From Lytechinus variegatus (lineage: Eukaryota > Echinodermata > Echinoidea > Temnopleuroida > Toxopneustidae), in assembly GCF_018143015.1 (NCBI RefSeq), contig NC_054746.1:14437532-14501531 (forward strand): a stretch of 64,000 nucleotides of DNA, in the 5' to 3' direction. The position numbers and the translations under genes were made by a program. Position 1 is the stretch's first letter; every line of letters starts with the position of its first letter. Below are positions 37,801-50,208 of this stretch, piece after piece. The notes beneath the pieces are model-generated. The model was not told the DNA's origin. It did not search any database and was given only the letters and a program-made list of their open reading frames with translations.

Positions 37801-40800
37801 GCTTCTTGGTGATTGACTTTCTCCTGATCATTGTCCTGGCTTCGGGTGTGCTCAATGGAACATGCTTCAATCAGATTGAAACATCTAAAATCAATGGGAA
37901 GATACATTTACATAATTAACATTATAATAATTGAGAAAGAAAGGTAAATGTAGGTGGATAGGAAAAACATAGTTTGTTATGAGGGACAGTACTTTTTGTA
38001 AATTCTGAAGATATATCAAAATAATTTTTTCCCTATCTCTGATGCTTTTAGTCCATTTCTTTAAGCCTTTGTTGAATTTTCCTCCTGCTTTTCTAATTAT
38101 CAATCATTGTCTGTTCTGTAACCACTTTATCATTTCTTCCCCACCCCTCCACAGAATGAATCTCTTATTATTTCATTTCCTAGCAGACAGTTACCCATTT
38201 CTATAAGGCTTGAATTAAAAAAATCATCTAAACAGGCACACTACCTGTCCATGAAGAGAAGCACAAAATCTTCAAAGGTTGCTGTTGCTGAGCAGAGCTC
38301 CCTCTCTTGTTCCGTGATGTCATCTCTTACCAGGGGAGCTTCAGAACAATCTACTATTGGTACCATGACAGTGAAGGTAGAGATAGCTTGCAGTGTGACC
38401 TGAGGTTTAAGGAAAAAAAAACTTCATGTGGATAGAGAGTTTTCATGGCAGACAGAGAAGCATCTTACAATTTGTGGGTTTCATGATACATGCGCACAAG
38501 TTGTACCCTTGCTGTGACGTTAATCCCGATTGATTGGTTGAAAACATGGTCCTAAACAGTAACATAATGCATTAAATACAGAGTATCTCTTTCAAAGTGA
38601 TTACAAACCTCATTTAAACACAATATTTATGGCATCTCACTTATGGTCTACTGATATTAATCCTCATTCTTGCTGCACTTGTGATTCATCATTTAAACAT
38701 TTTTTGAATAATTCAATTTTCATTTGCAGTGCATGATATTAATAGATCTATAGGAAAAAGAACAGGCTATTCCATGAAGTCTATCATGGTAATTAAAAGT
38801 TGATGAAGCATGTATTATGAATTGCATAAATTCCTTTTCACCATTACAAGTACAAAATAAATTTCATCACATGTCATTATGTATGTTACTTTTGAATGAA
38901 TCTCTAATTATTTATGTATACAATCTGAAATTGACCACTCTTTTCCTTCACAAATTTTATCAAATTACCCAATTAGAATTAAATGTGACTATCATGAAGC
39001 AGCAGTACCTACCATGCACTTAGCAAAGTCGTTGGGGTCTATACCAGGTAGCATAGCATGGAGGAGAGGTAGTAGGTGGGTGGGGCCATCGGGAAGCCAC
39101 TTGCCTCCCTTGAGCATGGTGCAAGATACCGTCACTAGACAGCTCACAGTGGCTATCAGCTGGTGGGGCTCTGTCAAGGTATCTAAGGCCTTGTAGGTCC
39201 TGGTGCCAACAAGGGTAAAAGGAGATGGGGGTGAACAATTATGGTTGAGCAAACTTCTTTTTCAAATTTCTTTTGTCTGTCAGGTCAGTCTTTCCAACAT
39301 AAATGTGGTTGGGCAGATATCTGCCCAATCTTGGAATGACTTGCTACCGATAACATGTAGCTCGGTACTACCTGTCACATGGGGGCTGAGGAGTGGCAAC
39401 CCAGTCTTCTACTAGCCAAAGACAAGAATGGGAATAAAAATATTTCTTTTTCAACAAAACTCTCCCTGTTTAGGGCATGCATAGAAAGTATCCTTTTGCA
39501 TGGTTCAGAAACATGAACAATCACAAAGTCCTTAAAAGATAGACTAGATGGTATATCTACTAAACTTTTAATGAGGATACAAAATATCAGTTGGAGAGAT
39601 CACAAAACAAAAGATGAAATTCATGGAACTCTTTCACCACGGTAATTAAATGTTGTATGAGGTTTGCTGGTCATTGTTTCTGTAGTGAGAAGGAATTTAT
39701 TTCTGTTGTTTCGCCTCCCAAATAAAACATGAGGTCAGAAACCTTTAAATTCTGTTGATATGTAGGGATACAAATTATTTGTTACATGATTTACCAATTC
39801 TCATGTCAGATCGCGAAGCTAACGAACCACTGTTGATTCATTCATAGATGAGTCAGATTTGTAGTGCAGTGTAGTGTAGTAGTAGAACAATTACATACAA
39901 TGCGTCTCATAAAAAAAGAGGAAACTCATTTTAGAAATAAATTTTACAATAATTAAATATTTTTATTACAAATTTGACACTTAAAACCTAAAAAAAAAGG
40001 TGATGTTTCTCACTTTTCAAGCAGTGTTGGTATCACTAGCTCTGGTCTGAGTAATGCCAGGTTATGTAGTGTTGAAGCAGCATCCCTGTGGCCCATCTTA
40101 CTGTACATGGCTAGGAATACTGGGGCTTTGATGCTCTCAACAAAAGCTGTGATGTCATCATCTGTCAGCTTGTAATCATCAGGTATCGGGTGCTGCCAGG
40201 ACGGTTTCTTATACCTCTCTCTGACAATAAAGAAATTACAACACACATCACATTAATAAACAAAATAATGCACATATGTGTTAGTGGCGATATCATGATA
40301 TGGCACAGTTGTAGGTACTTACAACTCTGTAAATATCCAAGACTCCTAGAACGCCACTAACAGGTGCTCTGCCAAAGCCAAGTAATCATATTGAAGAGCC
40401 CTTTTAGAGACATCTGATAAAGCGTTAAGCACTATTATCCTGTATAAGCAAGTGTCATGACTAATTATTGTCACAAATATTCACTTTTATTTAGTTATTG
40501 AATGTGCCAATATATTGCCAAGTCCATTTTACAATTTCTGCTCCCTTGAATCCATACTTTTCATTTCGGTTAATTGCAACATCGTTAGATGGTGGAAAGG
40601 GAATGGCAGAAGAGTACAAAAAAATTCATAACATCAAATGCAACCTTTGTTCGAGGGGGGGGGACAAGTAATGAAGTGAAAATGTTTCGGTGTAGTTTAA
40701 CGTATTCACCTGTGTAATCTCTTGATGAATTCACTGGCTAGCTGACCAAGCACCCTCTGTAAGCTGAACTAATAGATCAATTGAAACAAACAAACATATA

Positions 40801-43800
40801 GTTATTATTCACTATTGGTTGGAATGTGCTCTAATGAAATGCAAGTTATTACAGCTAACTAGTTAAAAATGTTCCATTTAAAACGAATCTGCTCAAAGTT
40901 ACAGTGGAGCAATACTCCCAAAACACAGTCAACCTGTTGATTATCTCAAATTTCTCTTCAATTCATGAACTATTACAGCAATGATAATTTGATAGCATTA
41001 CACCTTTTTGTATTAAGTACAAAGCATAGACATATCACACAGGAAGATCCTGCGAATAGGAATTGGATGTACACATTTCATGGAATTCTGGCCTCGCAAA
41101 CCCAAGTAAATTAATATCATTTTAATTCTTTTTATTTCATATCATTTCATTAAATATTGAGGATGCTTACAGAGTATTTCCCAGAATTTGATGGATGGAA
41201 GTAGGAATCTGTTGCCACAAAGAACTTTTGCAGATGGTCCTGACAAGTCTTTGTGTGACCCTGTGAAATGAAGCAAGAAGAGAAGAACAAGGTCAAACAA
41301 AGCTGTATATCCCAGCTTTTCAAAGGCAAAAAAGCATTCACATTACTCCTTAAAATATCATTTGGTGAACCATAGGTTTAAATTCATGAGGCAACAATGC
41401 CTGTTTTATGGCTTCTGAACCTCATTGCTGAGAAAGCATGAATGCTTGTGAGAAAGCAATCAAAGAACTGAAAGCTCAAGGTCCTCTCTGAGTGGCTTGG
41501 TAATGATAATAAATACCTTTCCAAAGGGCACATGTGCATCAAGTGGGAATCAAACCCAGGTCACTAAAGAGTGAAACCATGATCTTGCATTAGATCTTGC
41601 ATATGTATGTATATATCACGTAATCATCATATGTCAAGGACAAGGACAAGCCTGCCTGTGATAGGCCTGGGGCCTCTGTTTTTCCCACTACTTTTTGATA
41701 GAGTAATTTGGTGAAGGTCTGTACTTTTTCACCTTATTCTATATAAATATACCTATTTAATGGATTTCATTGTGATTCAATTAATTCAAATGCATTTCAG
41801 GGAAAAAATAATCAAATGGACTCAACTGAACACTTCATTACCGAATGAACAAAAAAACAAACTATTTTTCTCTTACCAGCATTGACACAATCCATGTTGC
41901 TAATGGACCAACATCAAAGCCTTTCCCATTACGAGCAACCTGAAGCTTCTTAGAACCTACAGGTAGACTAAGGCCTCTCAAGAAACAGGTGAATATCTGA
42001 AAAAAAGAAGAAAATTGAAAAAAAAACACATCTTCCCTTCCTTCATTCCAACTGTTCCACAACCATCCTTTATTATCAAGATCTAGCACATTGCGAAAGG
42101 TAAAACCACTTCAAATAAGAAATGAGGACAAGTTTGTCCTTAACAAAATCTGATACAATCTGATCACAACACAGGATAATGATAGTTAGCACCTTGATTG
42201 AGCATTCTGTGGAGTGGATATGAGCCCCAAATAAATAGAAATATTATTCATAGTATCACAAGGATTTCAAGTTCAATATAGCAATGTTTACTTTCATGGA
42301 GTGGAGAAAGTGCATACATTGTATGCGGGAAAGCCAGGATTCAAGGACCATGGTAATAACATTCTGTAAAGCGCATTAGGGACATTGCCCATTGTATAAG
42401 GGATAGATAAGAGGAAAGTATCATTAATACCTACTGTCAATATAGATCCACTCACCTTTGGTATGTGTGGATCCCAATCGATGTATCCTATATTCTCTGA
42501 TGCTAGTCTAGAAAATAAGTCTACTAGTGCCTGTAGAAAGAAAGGGAAACATGATTATTACTTGAAGTATTAATTGGTACATAACTATAGTTTAGACTAG
42601 TTTGATAAGCACACCGTATGGGGTTGGGTCTGATATTATGGACACTTAACCCCAATTAAAATTTTGATGAAAATTTCATTTCCCTACCTGTTTCATTTTT
42701 CTCTTTCTGTATTTATCGAAGTCAACTTGTAAGGGCAGACTTTACCTTAAATCACAGATTAAAACTATGTAGTTACTAAACATCAAATGATTATGGATCT
42801 ATATCAATAAAGGGATCTCATTGCAATTGAATTTAATAATACTTACTGATTCTATGTGAGGAGAGTTCTGAGAATTGTTCCATATACTAATCATTTCATC
42901 CAACCACAACCTATAAGACAAAACAAAAGGTATTATTATCTACATCAACTTCACATAAAGTGGATACATACAAATGTGATGGTTCTTCTTTTGTTTTTTC
43001 TACATACTAAACTTGTTACTAAGTCCCATTCATATAAACCTTGCTTTTCTTGATGTCTCAATATCTGTTGCAAATTCTTCATGAATAATGCTTGATATGC
43101 TTGATTAATGATTTATATGCCTGCCATACTAATTTGGCCAATGGGATAATCGTTCCATTAAAATTTGAACCTTCCACATGTATTGAGACAAGAACTGGAT
43201 ATCATTGTTGTTATTGAAATGATAAAAAGTTTTATCCCACCAGCTGTATCATACAGGTAGTTAAAGGTCAAGTCCACCTCAGAAAAATGTTGATTTGAAT
43301 CAATAGAGAAAAATCAGACAAGCACAATGCTGAAAATTTCATCAAAATCGGATGTAAAATAAGAAAGTTATGACATTTCAAAGTTTCGCTTATTTTCAAC
43401 AAAATGAACGAGCCAGTTACATCCAAATGAGAGACTCGATGATGTCACTCACTCACTATTTCTTTTTTTTTATTGTTTGAATTATACAATATTTCTATTT
43501 TTACAAATATGACGATTAGGACCTCCTTGCCTGAAGCACAAAATGTTAAAATAATGGAATTCCACGTGTTCAGGGAGGAATGAAACTTCATTTCACATGA
43601 CAATGACGAGAAAATAAAAATATTTCATATTTCATATAATAAAATACAAAAGAAATAGTGAGTGAGTGATGTCATCAACTCTCTCATTTGGATGTAACTG
43701 GCTCGTTCATATAACTATTTTGTTAAAAATAGGTGAAACTTTAAAATGCCATAACTTTCTTATTTTACATCCGATTTTGATGAAATATTTAGTGTTATGT

Positions 43801-46800
43801 CTGTTGAATTTTTCTCTGTTTATTCAAATCAAGTTTTTGTTGGGGTGGACTTGTCCTTTAAAATTTACTTTCAATCAAGATGAAATCATTCATTTAGATA
43901 AGCCATAACCCTAGGTGATTGGTGATTTCAAGTTAAGCTGGCATTAATGTTAATTATGGGCATGAACAGCACCGGCTAACTCACCTAACATGAAATGAAA
44001 CTCACCTAACATGAATTGAAATCACTACAATTGGTATCATTTCAAATACGAACACCAGCATTTGGTGGTATAGCTACAAGAGTCAGCATGATGGTCAATG
44101 CTATCAATACTAATACACTAACACCAACATAACATTTTCAAGTAACACCCAATGCACTCACTTGAACCCATGCTCGTGTTGTTCTGGTGGAAGCAATGTC
44201 GGGAGGAAACACTCCATGTACTGGATACCTTTAGCCATGGTCTCGTCAAATGGGCACAAGAGAGGGCGCCACTCTTCAAGCATTTCTCTAGTACTGTCAA
44301 CTGAGAAATATCTGTGATTTTGAAAGAGTAGCAATACACACATTTTATTTGGTTATTTACTACATTCATACATAATTTACACATCCCATAGCTAAATGAC
44401 ATGGATATCACAAATTGCCTGCCAAAAGATACATACAATCAATGTTTTTCTCTCATAATTTCATACATAGTCTGTGTCAATATCATTTGCTTTCATTACT
44501 TAAAGTCTACACTGGATCACAAATAATGAAGTTTTTCACAAGCTGTACATAAAAATTACCCGAATGTGATTTGTATAAAAGAACATGTTTTCAATACCAT
44601 AAAATTGGCCACATCCCCTGGAAGACAACAGTATAAACACATCTTCATCAAGTTTAAGTGTCACAATAATTCATACACTTGGACATAAAAGCTATTAAAG
44701 TACAAAATGCAATATGAAACCCACTTACGGTCTAGACATACGTATGAGAGACTTCAGACGATTTTCCAGAGTGCTGAAAACAGAAAGGAGAAATTACTTA
44801 AAACATCCAGAAAGGATTTGATACACATATTAACTAAAATATGACAGATATCAATTACCAGTTTTGTTTTATTTTTATTTTATGGTGTGTCTGTGGAGTA
44901 GCATTGTTTGGAAATATATTATTCAATGTTTATACATCACAGCATAGCAGAAGATATGCATTATGTGAAGCTGTTAAAGGTAAAAAAAAAAGTTGGGTGG
45001 TGTACTGATAAAATTGTGTGAAATTCAAGTGATGGAATGATCAATATGTAATTGCATAGCCCTGTCTTCTGAACTATCGCATAAACAAAGTGACTTTCAT
45101 AGCAATCCAATGTTTTGATTTCATTGTGGAAAATTGTCGAATGGTAAAAATATGTGCAAGTACATACATCTCATCTGACAGGTGAAAATCATGGTAACGG
45201 AATTTTGATAGTAATGTAAACTCTGTGGTAAATTTGCATAAAGGACTTGATTTTTGGCTGTAAAATCTCATTTCCTTTTCAAGGCCTCTCTCCGGCACTA
45301 ACTGGTTCAGGGACTTGGAATAGACTGTGTTCTGGTGCAACAGTGAATAGATTAAGAAAGCAGGATAGTTTACTTCTAACCAAAATTAAACATCAAATCA
45401 ACATCACATTTAGGTGGACAAACAAAAATTTAAAATAGCAAAGCATGCACTATATATATCAAAATATCCACTTCCAAAAGTTAATTCACAAACCAAATTT
45501 AAGTAACAATCGCATCTACCAAAAAATATTTTATTTCATTGGCTGGGAAAATCACAATCAATTCAAATTGATAAATTGTCATGTGACTTGGCCTAGGGAG
45601 TTAGGCATGTCAATTCCTATTCCTCATGATCAGGAAAATGAAGTTTCATGAAGTGTGGGCTTGAGAAAACCCTTTAGCCAGCTGAGCTATCAAATACTCC
45701 TTAGATCAATAAAACCAGAGTAGAAGTAAAACTTACTGTGGGTACCACTCCAAGCCTAGTGGCTCATAAGGGGAGTACAGGATCCTTTCAACAATCTTGT
45801 ACATAGGTCGCCAAGGTATTACCAAGTCATCTCGCGAGAGTAAACGTCGCTTCCTAAAAAGGGCAAAATAATACATTTCAGAATTCCCTTACGAAAAATA
45901 CATCTATAAAGTCTTCAAGTTCTGATTGAGCGTTCATAATTATTTTAAAACGGAGCTTAAATGAATTAAGGCAAACAAAGCCCATGGTCATGGATGCCCA
46001 GCTGGTTGACCATAATGCCCATGCATTTGGCCTTGGAAATTGTCTTGCCCTTTTTCATTTTTCCAATTTGTGCTTGAAAAATATGCCCTACTAAGGTGGA
46101 AAAAAATCTATAAATTTGATCAGATCTTTAAAAAAAAAAAACGCTTAAAAGTAAAATGCATACTTTTGAAAAATGTAATGTACATGTACATGTAGGTAAT
46201 TCTTTAAACCCTCAAAGATTGAGACTGGCTTGCCAGGAAGAAGCAAAAATGAAAATCATGATGTTTACAAGTGATATTCAATTTTGCTCTCTCATTGAAA
46301 ATTAACATGAAAAAATTGTGATATTCAACTCATCTCATGAGAAATCAGAATCAAAATAATATGTTGTGATATTCATTTTTTTTTCTTACTGAAAATCAAA
46401 ATCAAATCAAATTGGTGATATTCAATTTTGCTTTCTCATTGAAAATCAACAACAAATCAAAATGGTGATATTCAATTTTGCCTCCTCATCAAAATCAACA
46501 TCAAATCAAAATGGTGACATTCAATTTTGCCTCCTCATCACAATCAACATCAACTCAAAATGGTGACATTCAATTTTGCTTCCTCACTCAAAATCAACAT
46601 CAAATCAAATGGTGATATTGACTTTTGCCCCCTCATCAAATTTAACAATAAATAAAAATGGTGACATTCAATTTTGCTTCCTCACTTAAAATCAACATCA
46701 AATCAAAATGGTGATATTCAATTTGGCCTCCTCATCACAATCAACATCAACTCAAAATGGTGACATTCAATTTCGCTTCCTCACTTAAAATCAACATGAA

Positions 46801-49800
46801 ATCAAATGGTGATATTGACTTTTGCCGCCTTATCAAATTTAACAATAAATCAAAATGGTGATATTCAATTTTGCTTTCTCATTGGAAGTCAACTTTAAAT
46901 CAAAATGGTGATATTCAATTTTGCCTTCTCATTAAAAATCAGCATCAACTCAAAATGGTGGTATCCAATTTTGCTTTCTCATTGGAAATCAACATCAAAT
47001 CAAAATAGTGATATTCACTTTTGCCTTCTCATTAGAAATCAACATCAAATCAAAATGATGATATCATCCAATTTTGCTTTCTCATTGGATAATCAATACT
47101 TTGTCTTAATCAAAGCTAGGGTGATGGTGGAAAAATATTTTTTTGCTTGGTAGAGTGCTAAAATTCAATAGTGATTATCAAAATGGCAAATCTGAATATT
47201 GTTTTCTCATGATAAAAAATTAATTGACATATTCCATCTGTCATCAAACAAGGTGGCTCAAGAACCAGGGCCCTTTCTTACAAAGAGTTGTGATTGATCC
47301 AATCAATTGTAACTCTATGAAAATCCATCAGTGTCATATTTTTTTGTACAGGAAATTTGCAAAATGTCCTATGAAAATAAAGGAGAACACACCAAATTGT
47401 CAAATTACTTTGCTGGCCATCCATAATTGTGATTAATCGGATCAATCGCCACTCTTTGTAAGACAGGCCTCAGGAATCTCACCTGCTTTCATGATCGATG
47501 AAATATGTAACATAATAAAAATGGTAATATTCCACTTTGATTCTTCAGTAGAAAAGTGAATAAATATGAAATAAAAATCATTTCAATTTTGCAGTCTTAT
47601 TGGAAATAACATCAAATGAAAATGGGGAAATACAAATCCATTCAATTTTGCTATCTCATTAGATATCAAATACTAGTAACTGTATAAAAAAGAGGGTGAA
47701 GGGTTAAAAACATTGATATAGATTCCCTGGCAGAGTGCCCATTTCAACTATGATTGAATGACTTCAAAATGGAAATATCAATACTGCTTTCTCATTGTAA
47801 CTTTAATATGGTGTAAAAATGCATTCCATCAAAATGGTGACATTCAATTTTGCTTCATCAACAAAATCAGTCAATTTAAAATAAAGATTTCAATTTGCCT
47901 CCTCATAAAAAACACTGGTAAATCTAAATGAGAAAACTGTTTTTTTTTTGCCCTTGTATTGAGAATAAACAGTGAAATTTGAATCAAATGATAGAGTGGT
48001 TGACAAAATTTTCAGTTTTAAAATGCAGTTGTTGTTTTTTAAAGTTTTTTTTTCTTGCATCAAGTAGTATTTTGTCTTTCTATAGCTGTACCAAATCATA
48101 TAATTACTGGTTTTCTTGGAAAATAAGATTTGGTCAGTGCAAGAGATATTGGAAAATTTGAATGACCTTAATTTGATTTGTTTATAAAGAGACAAAAATT
48201 GAATATTCTTTTGTTGATTACATGATTTCCAATGTTCTTCTTCTTTGCTTGGCTTTATACAACCAGTAAAAATTGACTAATTTTGCCAGAGCTGTTTTTA
48301 TCAAGTTATTTTTGTAGTTTCCTTATTATTCTTTGAGGTTTCTTTTTCTTATTTATTCTCCTTCTTTCTTTCCCTTTCTTTGTATTTAATCACATTTTCT
48401 TCTTTTGTTTTTCTTTTTGTTTATGTTTTCTGATATGTTCCTTTATTTCATTTTTTCCATATTTTATGTTATATCTTTCTTTGAAAAAAAAATTCTTTAA
48501 AGTTCTCTAAATTTCTTTCCTACTCCTTTTTTCGTTTACATTTCTTTTAATGTCAAGAAGTGAAAAGGAATGGCCTCATGTCAATTTCATGTTTATTGTC
48601 AACAATAAGGAGGCAAATTTTTATCTTAGTGTGAAAAAGCAATATAGAAATTATATCCAAATCAGCTGTGCAAGTTTATTTGCTTAAGAGCAATCACACA
48701 ATGCACCGTAGACAAACATACCACTATAAAACTTAATGACATTAATATGGAAAATAGGAAAACAAAGATCTTTGATAACTTACTTGAGGAGTATGATTAA
48801 AACTCTGGCAAACTCTGACATGATCTTAAATTCCAGGTCTGGAATGTTGAAAAGCTCTAGATATAGCTTGATGAAGGCCACATGTTCCTCCTTGCTGAAT
48901 TTTTGGCCATAATAATGAATATACCTGGAGAAAATGAATGCAGATGGCACCATTACATATTTTTTCATCTGCATCAGATCAGTCTAGGACAATATTTCAT
49001 AACTGTTCTCTCTTTGCCTTTAATATCAGGGAAATGAATTATAAAAATGTATGATGTGATGCCTTATATTTGCACAGTGCCCACCGTTTGTGAATATGTG
49101 GATTTGCACGAATCGATGACTATTGAAGAAGACACCCAAATACCACAAACTTTACATCTGCAATTTACAGAGACAGATATTCATTTGTCTGACTCAAAGT
49201 AAAAAATGGTAAAAAAATATTCAACTTCAGACATGGAGAACCACTTTATAATGTCTAAATCTCACAGAAAACAGGCAGCAATTTTTTTTTCAGTTATAAA
49301 TGACAATGATGTTTATTCCATGGCATTGAAATTAGACCCGATAGTAAATTTTCATAATTAAAAACAAGAAATTCAAATGAATACAAATGAATTATTCAAT
49401 CCGTCTGGCAGATTTTATGGTGGCTGGGCATAATACCATCTGGAGAAAATCTTATTTTGAAACATGTTTTTCCATACAAAAAGTTTACATACTGTCTGAG
49501 CTGAGTTTATACACTTTAATACAAGTTTCATGATCATTGATCATTTTGGTCTGGATCATATTCATACATTCCTATCATTCAAAACTTAAATTCCAAATCA
49601 GTGTCAGTGACCTACATAAGAATTAAGATCTTAAAGTAAAGTCACATATTATCAGTATCACGTCTCATATTACATTGTCATTGTTACTTTCGTAATTAAT
49701 AAATTCCATTGGCCATTCTACTTAGTCAAGCCTTTTTTTTAAAGGCAATACTTTTAAATTGATTGGGCATTTTTTTTTTTTTGGAGACTGAGTCTCCCGC

Positions 49801-50208
49801 CGAGACGGAGCTCCAGATCCAGCTCCAAATTATAGATGCAATGCATCCCATTTTCTATTTGCATTACCAAACAACAATAATAAAATCCTTATTAATTTAC
49901 TGCGATACCACTAGCTTTATTTTAGCAGCAGAAAGAGTGAGATTATTTAGTTAAGAGTCTAGTATAAAGAGGAGCGGCGCGGCTAGCGACTGGAGTCGGT
50001 ATTACGGGTCAACTTACGCGGCAAACTTCCCGGTCCAAAAGAGCACACCGGGGCGAAGTTCACGAAGCTGCACAGCAAGCGATAAATTGGTTTTGATTTC
50101 ACTCAGATGCTTCTTGGATTCCTCCTCGAATTCTGATGAATATGGCAATAGCTTGTTGTAAATCAATTCTTTTTGGTAGCGAGAATCGTTTCCATCTTGA
50201 TCTTCCAT
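22723..50208 (-). CDS. PSME4: Proteasome activator complex subunit 4 (PA200), complete, 39 exons
   Basis: PA200 is a monomeric HEAT-repeat dome that caps the 20S proteasome in the nucleus and opens it without ATP or ubiquitin. It is linked in the literature to acetylated-histone turnover. Coding exons, 5' to 3': 50208-50018, 48924-48784, 45853-45737, 44773-44729, 44311-44162, 42910-42847, 42530-42456, 41996-41877, 41260-41171, 40768-40710, 40220-40014, 39199-39013, 38399-38245, 37884-37731, 37272-37174, 36738-36601, 36135-35920, 35497-35343, 35057-34962, 34344-34173, 33686-33588, 32985-32827, 32401-32273, 31981-31787, 31359-31238, 30919-30866, 30539-30410, 30027-29783, 29347-29152, 28342-28190, 27729-27524, 27192-27061, 26516-26311, 25874-25798, 25365-25237, 24840-24685, 24124-23977, 23541-23408, 22857-22723. 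All introns are GT/AG and phase carries through every junction, giving 1,811 residues (human 1,843). Diagnostic stretches are [75 protein letters not shown] and YDVPEWMPQ. The ATG at 50206-50208 is the first in frame; upstream in-frame sequence has only TTG. No internal stop or frameshift was seen. Confidence 0.97.
23035..23155 (+). mobile_element. SINE relic in PSME4 intron 38
   Basis: GTGTGGTTGAATCTCACCCC resembles a tRNA T-arm/B-box, followed by GACAAAGCGTCGATGTACAC, CTCTATCAGGTGTTTAATTG and GTACCCAGTAG, the same order as the SINE at 17690-17932. Confidence 0.5.
23977..24840 (-). other. PSME4: PSME4 exons 36-37: bromodomain-like (acetyl-lysine reader) segment
   Basis: These two exons encode residues 1622-1723, lying within the segment that aligns with the human PA200 bromodomain-like region. 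Exon 36 gives [19 protein letters not shown] and ends LKDDRLE. Exon 37 resumes [17 protein letters not shown] and ends in a short loop before RHAGILGL. In human PA200 the aligned motif reads Cys-Asn-Phe, and counting back from the human C-terminus puts that pair at N1716-F1717, residues reported as needed for acetyl-histone binding. Here it reads Cys-Gly-Phe (G1689, F1690). The human basic cluster KKRKR just downstream is also missing (here [10 protein letters not shown]). Alignment is by eye, but flanking identity is high enough that register is not in doubt. Confidence 0.85.
24375..24668. repeat. (TCA)n microsatellite next to PSME4 exon 36
   Basis: Interrupted (TCA)n on the plus strand, i.e. 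(TGA/GAT)n on the transcript. It ends only 16 nt from the exon 36 donor at 24684. Reading through the donor gives an Asp-rich then Met-rich run, so retention of this intron would append a low-complexity acidic tail. Confidence 0.92.
25397..25545 (-). mobile_element. SINE relic in PSME4 intron 34
   Basis: On the minus strand GTTGTGGGTTCAATTCCCAC resembles a T-arm/B-box, followed by a body ending in CAACCCAGGTGAGGTAAATG and a GTGTTAAGCACTATAAAA tail. This is the same body order as the element at 17690-17932. Confidence 0.55.
26577..26872. repeat. (TCA)n microsatellite in PSME4 intron 32
   Basis: Long interrupted (ATC/TCA)n with CACCA interruptions. Met-, Asp- or His-rich frames here are repeat translations. 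Confidence 0.92.
28859..29016. mobile_element. MITE-like inverted repeat in PSME4 intron 29
   Basis: The left arm TCATAAAGCAATTCTAAAG with TTAAGAGCGAC pairs with the right arm GTCGCTCTTAACTT, then GCTTTATGA. It is about 158 bp with no coding content. Confidence 0.7.
29591..29750. repeat. (TCA)n microsatellite in PSME4 intron 28
   Basis: (ATC)n with CACCATCACCACC and TTATCC interruptions, between exon 29 (ends upstream at 29347) and exon 28 (donor at 29782). Confidence 0.9.
33118..33210 (+). mobile_element. SINE body fragment in PSME4 intron 21
   Basis: TTGCCACTCTCCACTCAGGT, CAATGGGTACCCAGTAGG, AGAATTCCTTGAATGCTAGC and TGATCAGGGTGAC match the body of the SINE at 17690-17932 in opposite orientation. 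The tRNA-like head is not visible here. Confidence 0.65.
35645..35772. repeat. (TCA)n microsatellite in PSME4 intron 17
   Basis: (ATC/CAC)n run. A smaller (ATC)n with CGTCGTCGTC interruptions at 35262-35335 abuts the exon 18 donor at 35342. Confidence 0.9.
37420..37735. repeat. Minisatellite overlapping the PSME4 exon 14 5' splice site
   Basis: About nine imperfect units of roughly 30-45 bp built on GACATTGTGTCTGACCTTGT followed by ACCATAAACCAT. The last unit contains the end of exon 14: on the transcript strand ATATACAAG|GTCAGACACAATGTC. The other units therefore present the same ACAAGGTCAGA or ACATGGTCAGA sequence in the intron as potential decoy donors. The donor itself (GTCAGA) is weak at +3 and is the only one of its kind in the gene. 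Confidence 0.85.
39484..39730 (+). pseudogene. Decayed LINE reverse-transcriptase C-terminal fragment
   Basis: Frame 39484-39642 gives LLHGSET, a stop where Trp is expected, [13 protein letters not shown], and [19 protein letters not shown]. After a frameshift, a second frame from 39657 gives [20 protein letters not shown]. This is the usual end of animal non-LTR retrotransposon RT proteins (YGSETW ... NISWRDH ... RRxRFAGHC). It lies in PSME4 intron 11, antisense to the gene, with a stop and a frameshift. Confidence 0.8.
41395..41580 (-). mobile_element. tRNA-derived SINE, second family, copy 2 (PSME4 intron 8)
   Basis: Same order of words as the element at 21715-21870. The minus-strand B-box-like CTGGGTTTGATTCCC is better preserved here. 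Confidence 0.65.
43261..43861. mobile_element. TTAA-bounded foldback MITE in PSME4 intron 5
   Basis: The left end TTAAAGGTCAAGTCCACC and right end GGTGGACTTGTCCTTTAA are inverted. The arms continue inward through AAAATTTCATCAAAATCGGA, GTTATGACATTT, CCAGTTACATCCAAATGAGA and GATGTCACTCACTCACTATT, each with its inverse on the right. Almost the whole 601 bp folds back. TTAA at both edges suggests a TTAA-targeting transposon family. There is no coding capacity. A related copy is at 57540-58104. Confidence 0.85.
46240..47100. repeat. About 50-bp satellite in PSME4 intron 2
   Basis: At least 14 units of GTGATATTCAATTTTGCC, TCCTCATC, AAAATCAACATCAAATCAAA, ATG. Unit length is 49-50 bp where clean. 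Diverged units continue to about 47900 on the far side of a MITE at 47268-47470. Confidence 0.9.
47268..47470. mobile_element. MITE, family A copy 2
   Basis: Left end GGGCCCTTTCTTACAAAGAG with TTGTGATTGATCC; right end GATCAATCGCCACTC, TTTGTAAGACAGGCC, inverted. Same family as 18827-19097. It is inserted in the degenerate end of the 50-bp satellite, so it is younger than that array. Confidence 0.65.

Noticed and set aside
49765..49830. T run followed by GGAGACTGAGTCTCC, resembling an antisense primate Alu start (possible contamination)
   Set aside because: Similarity is limited to a short palindrome after a T run; the rest does not follow Alu, and it lies inside a continuous urchin-like intron.
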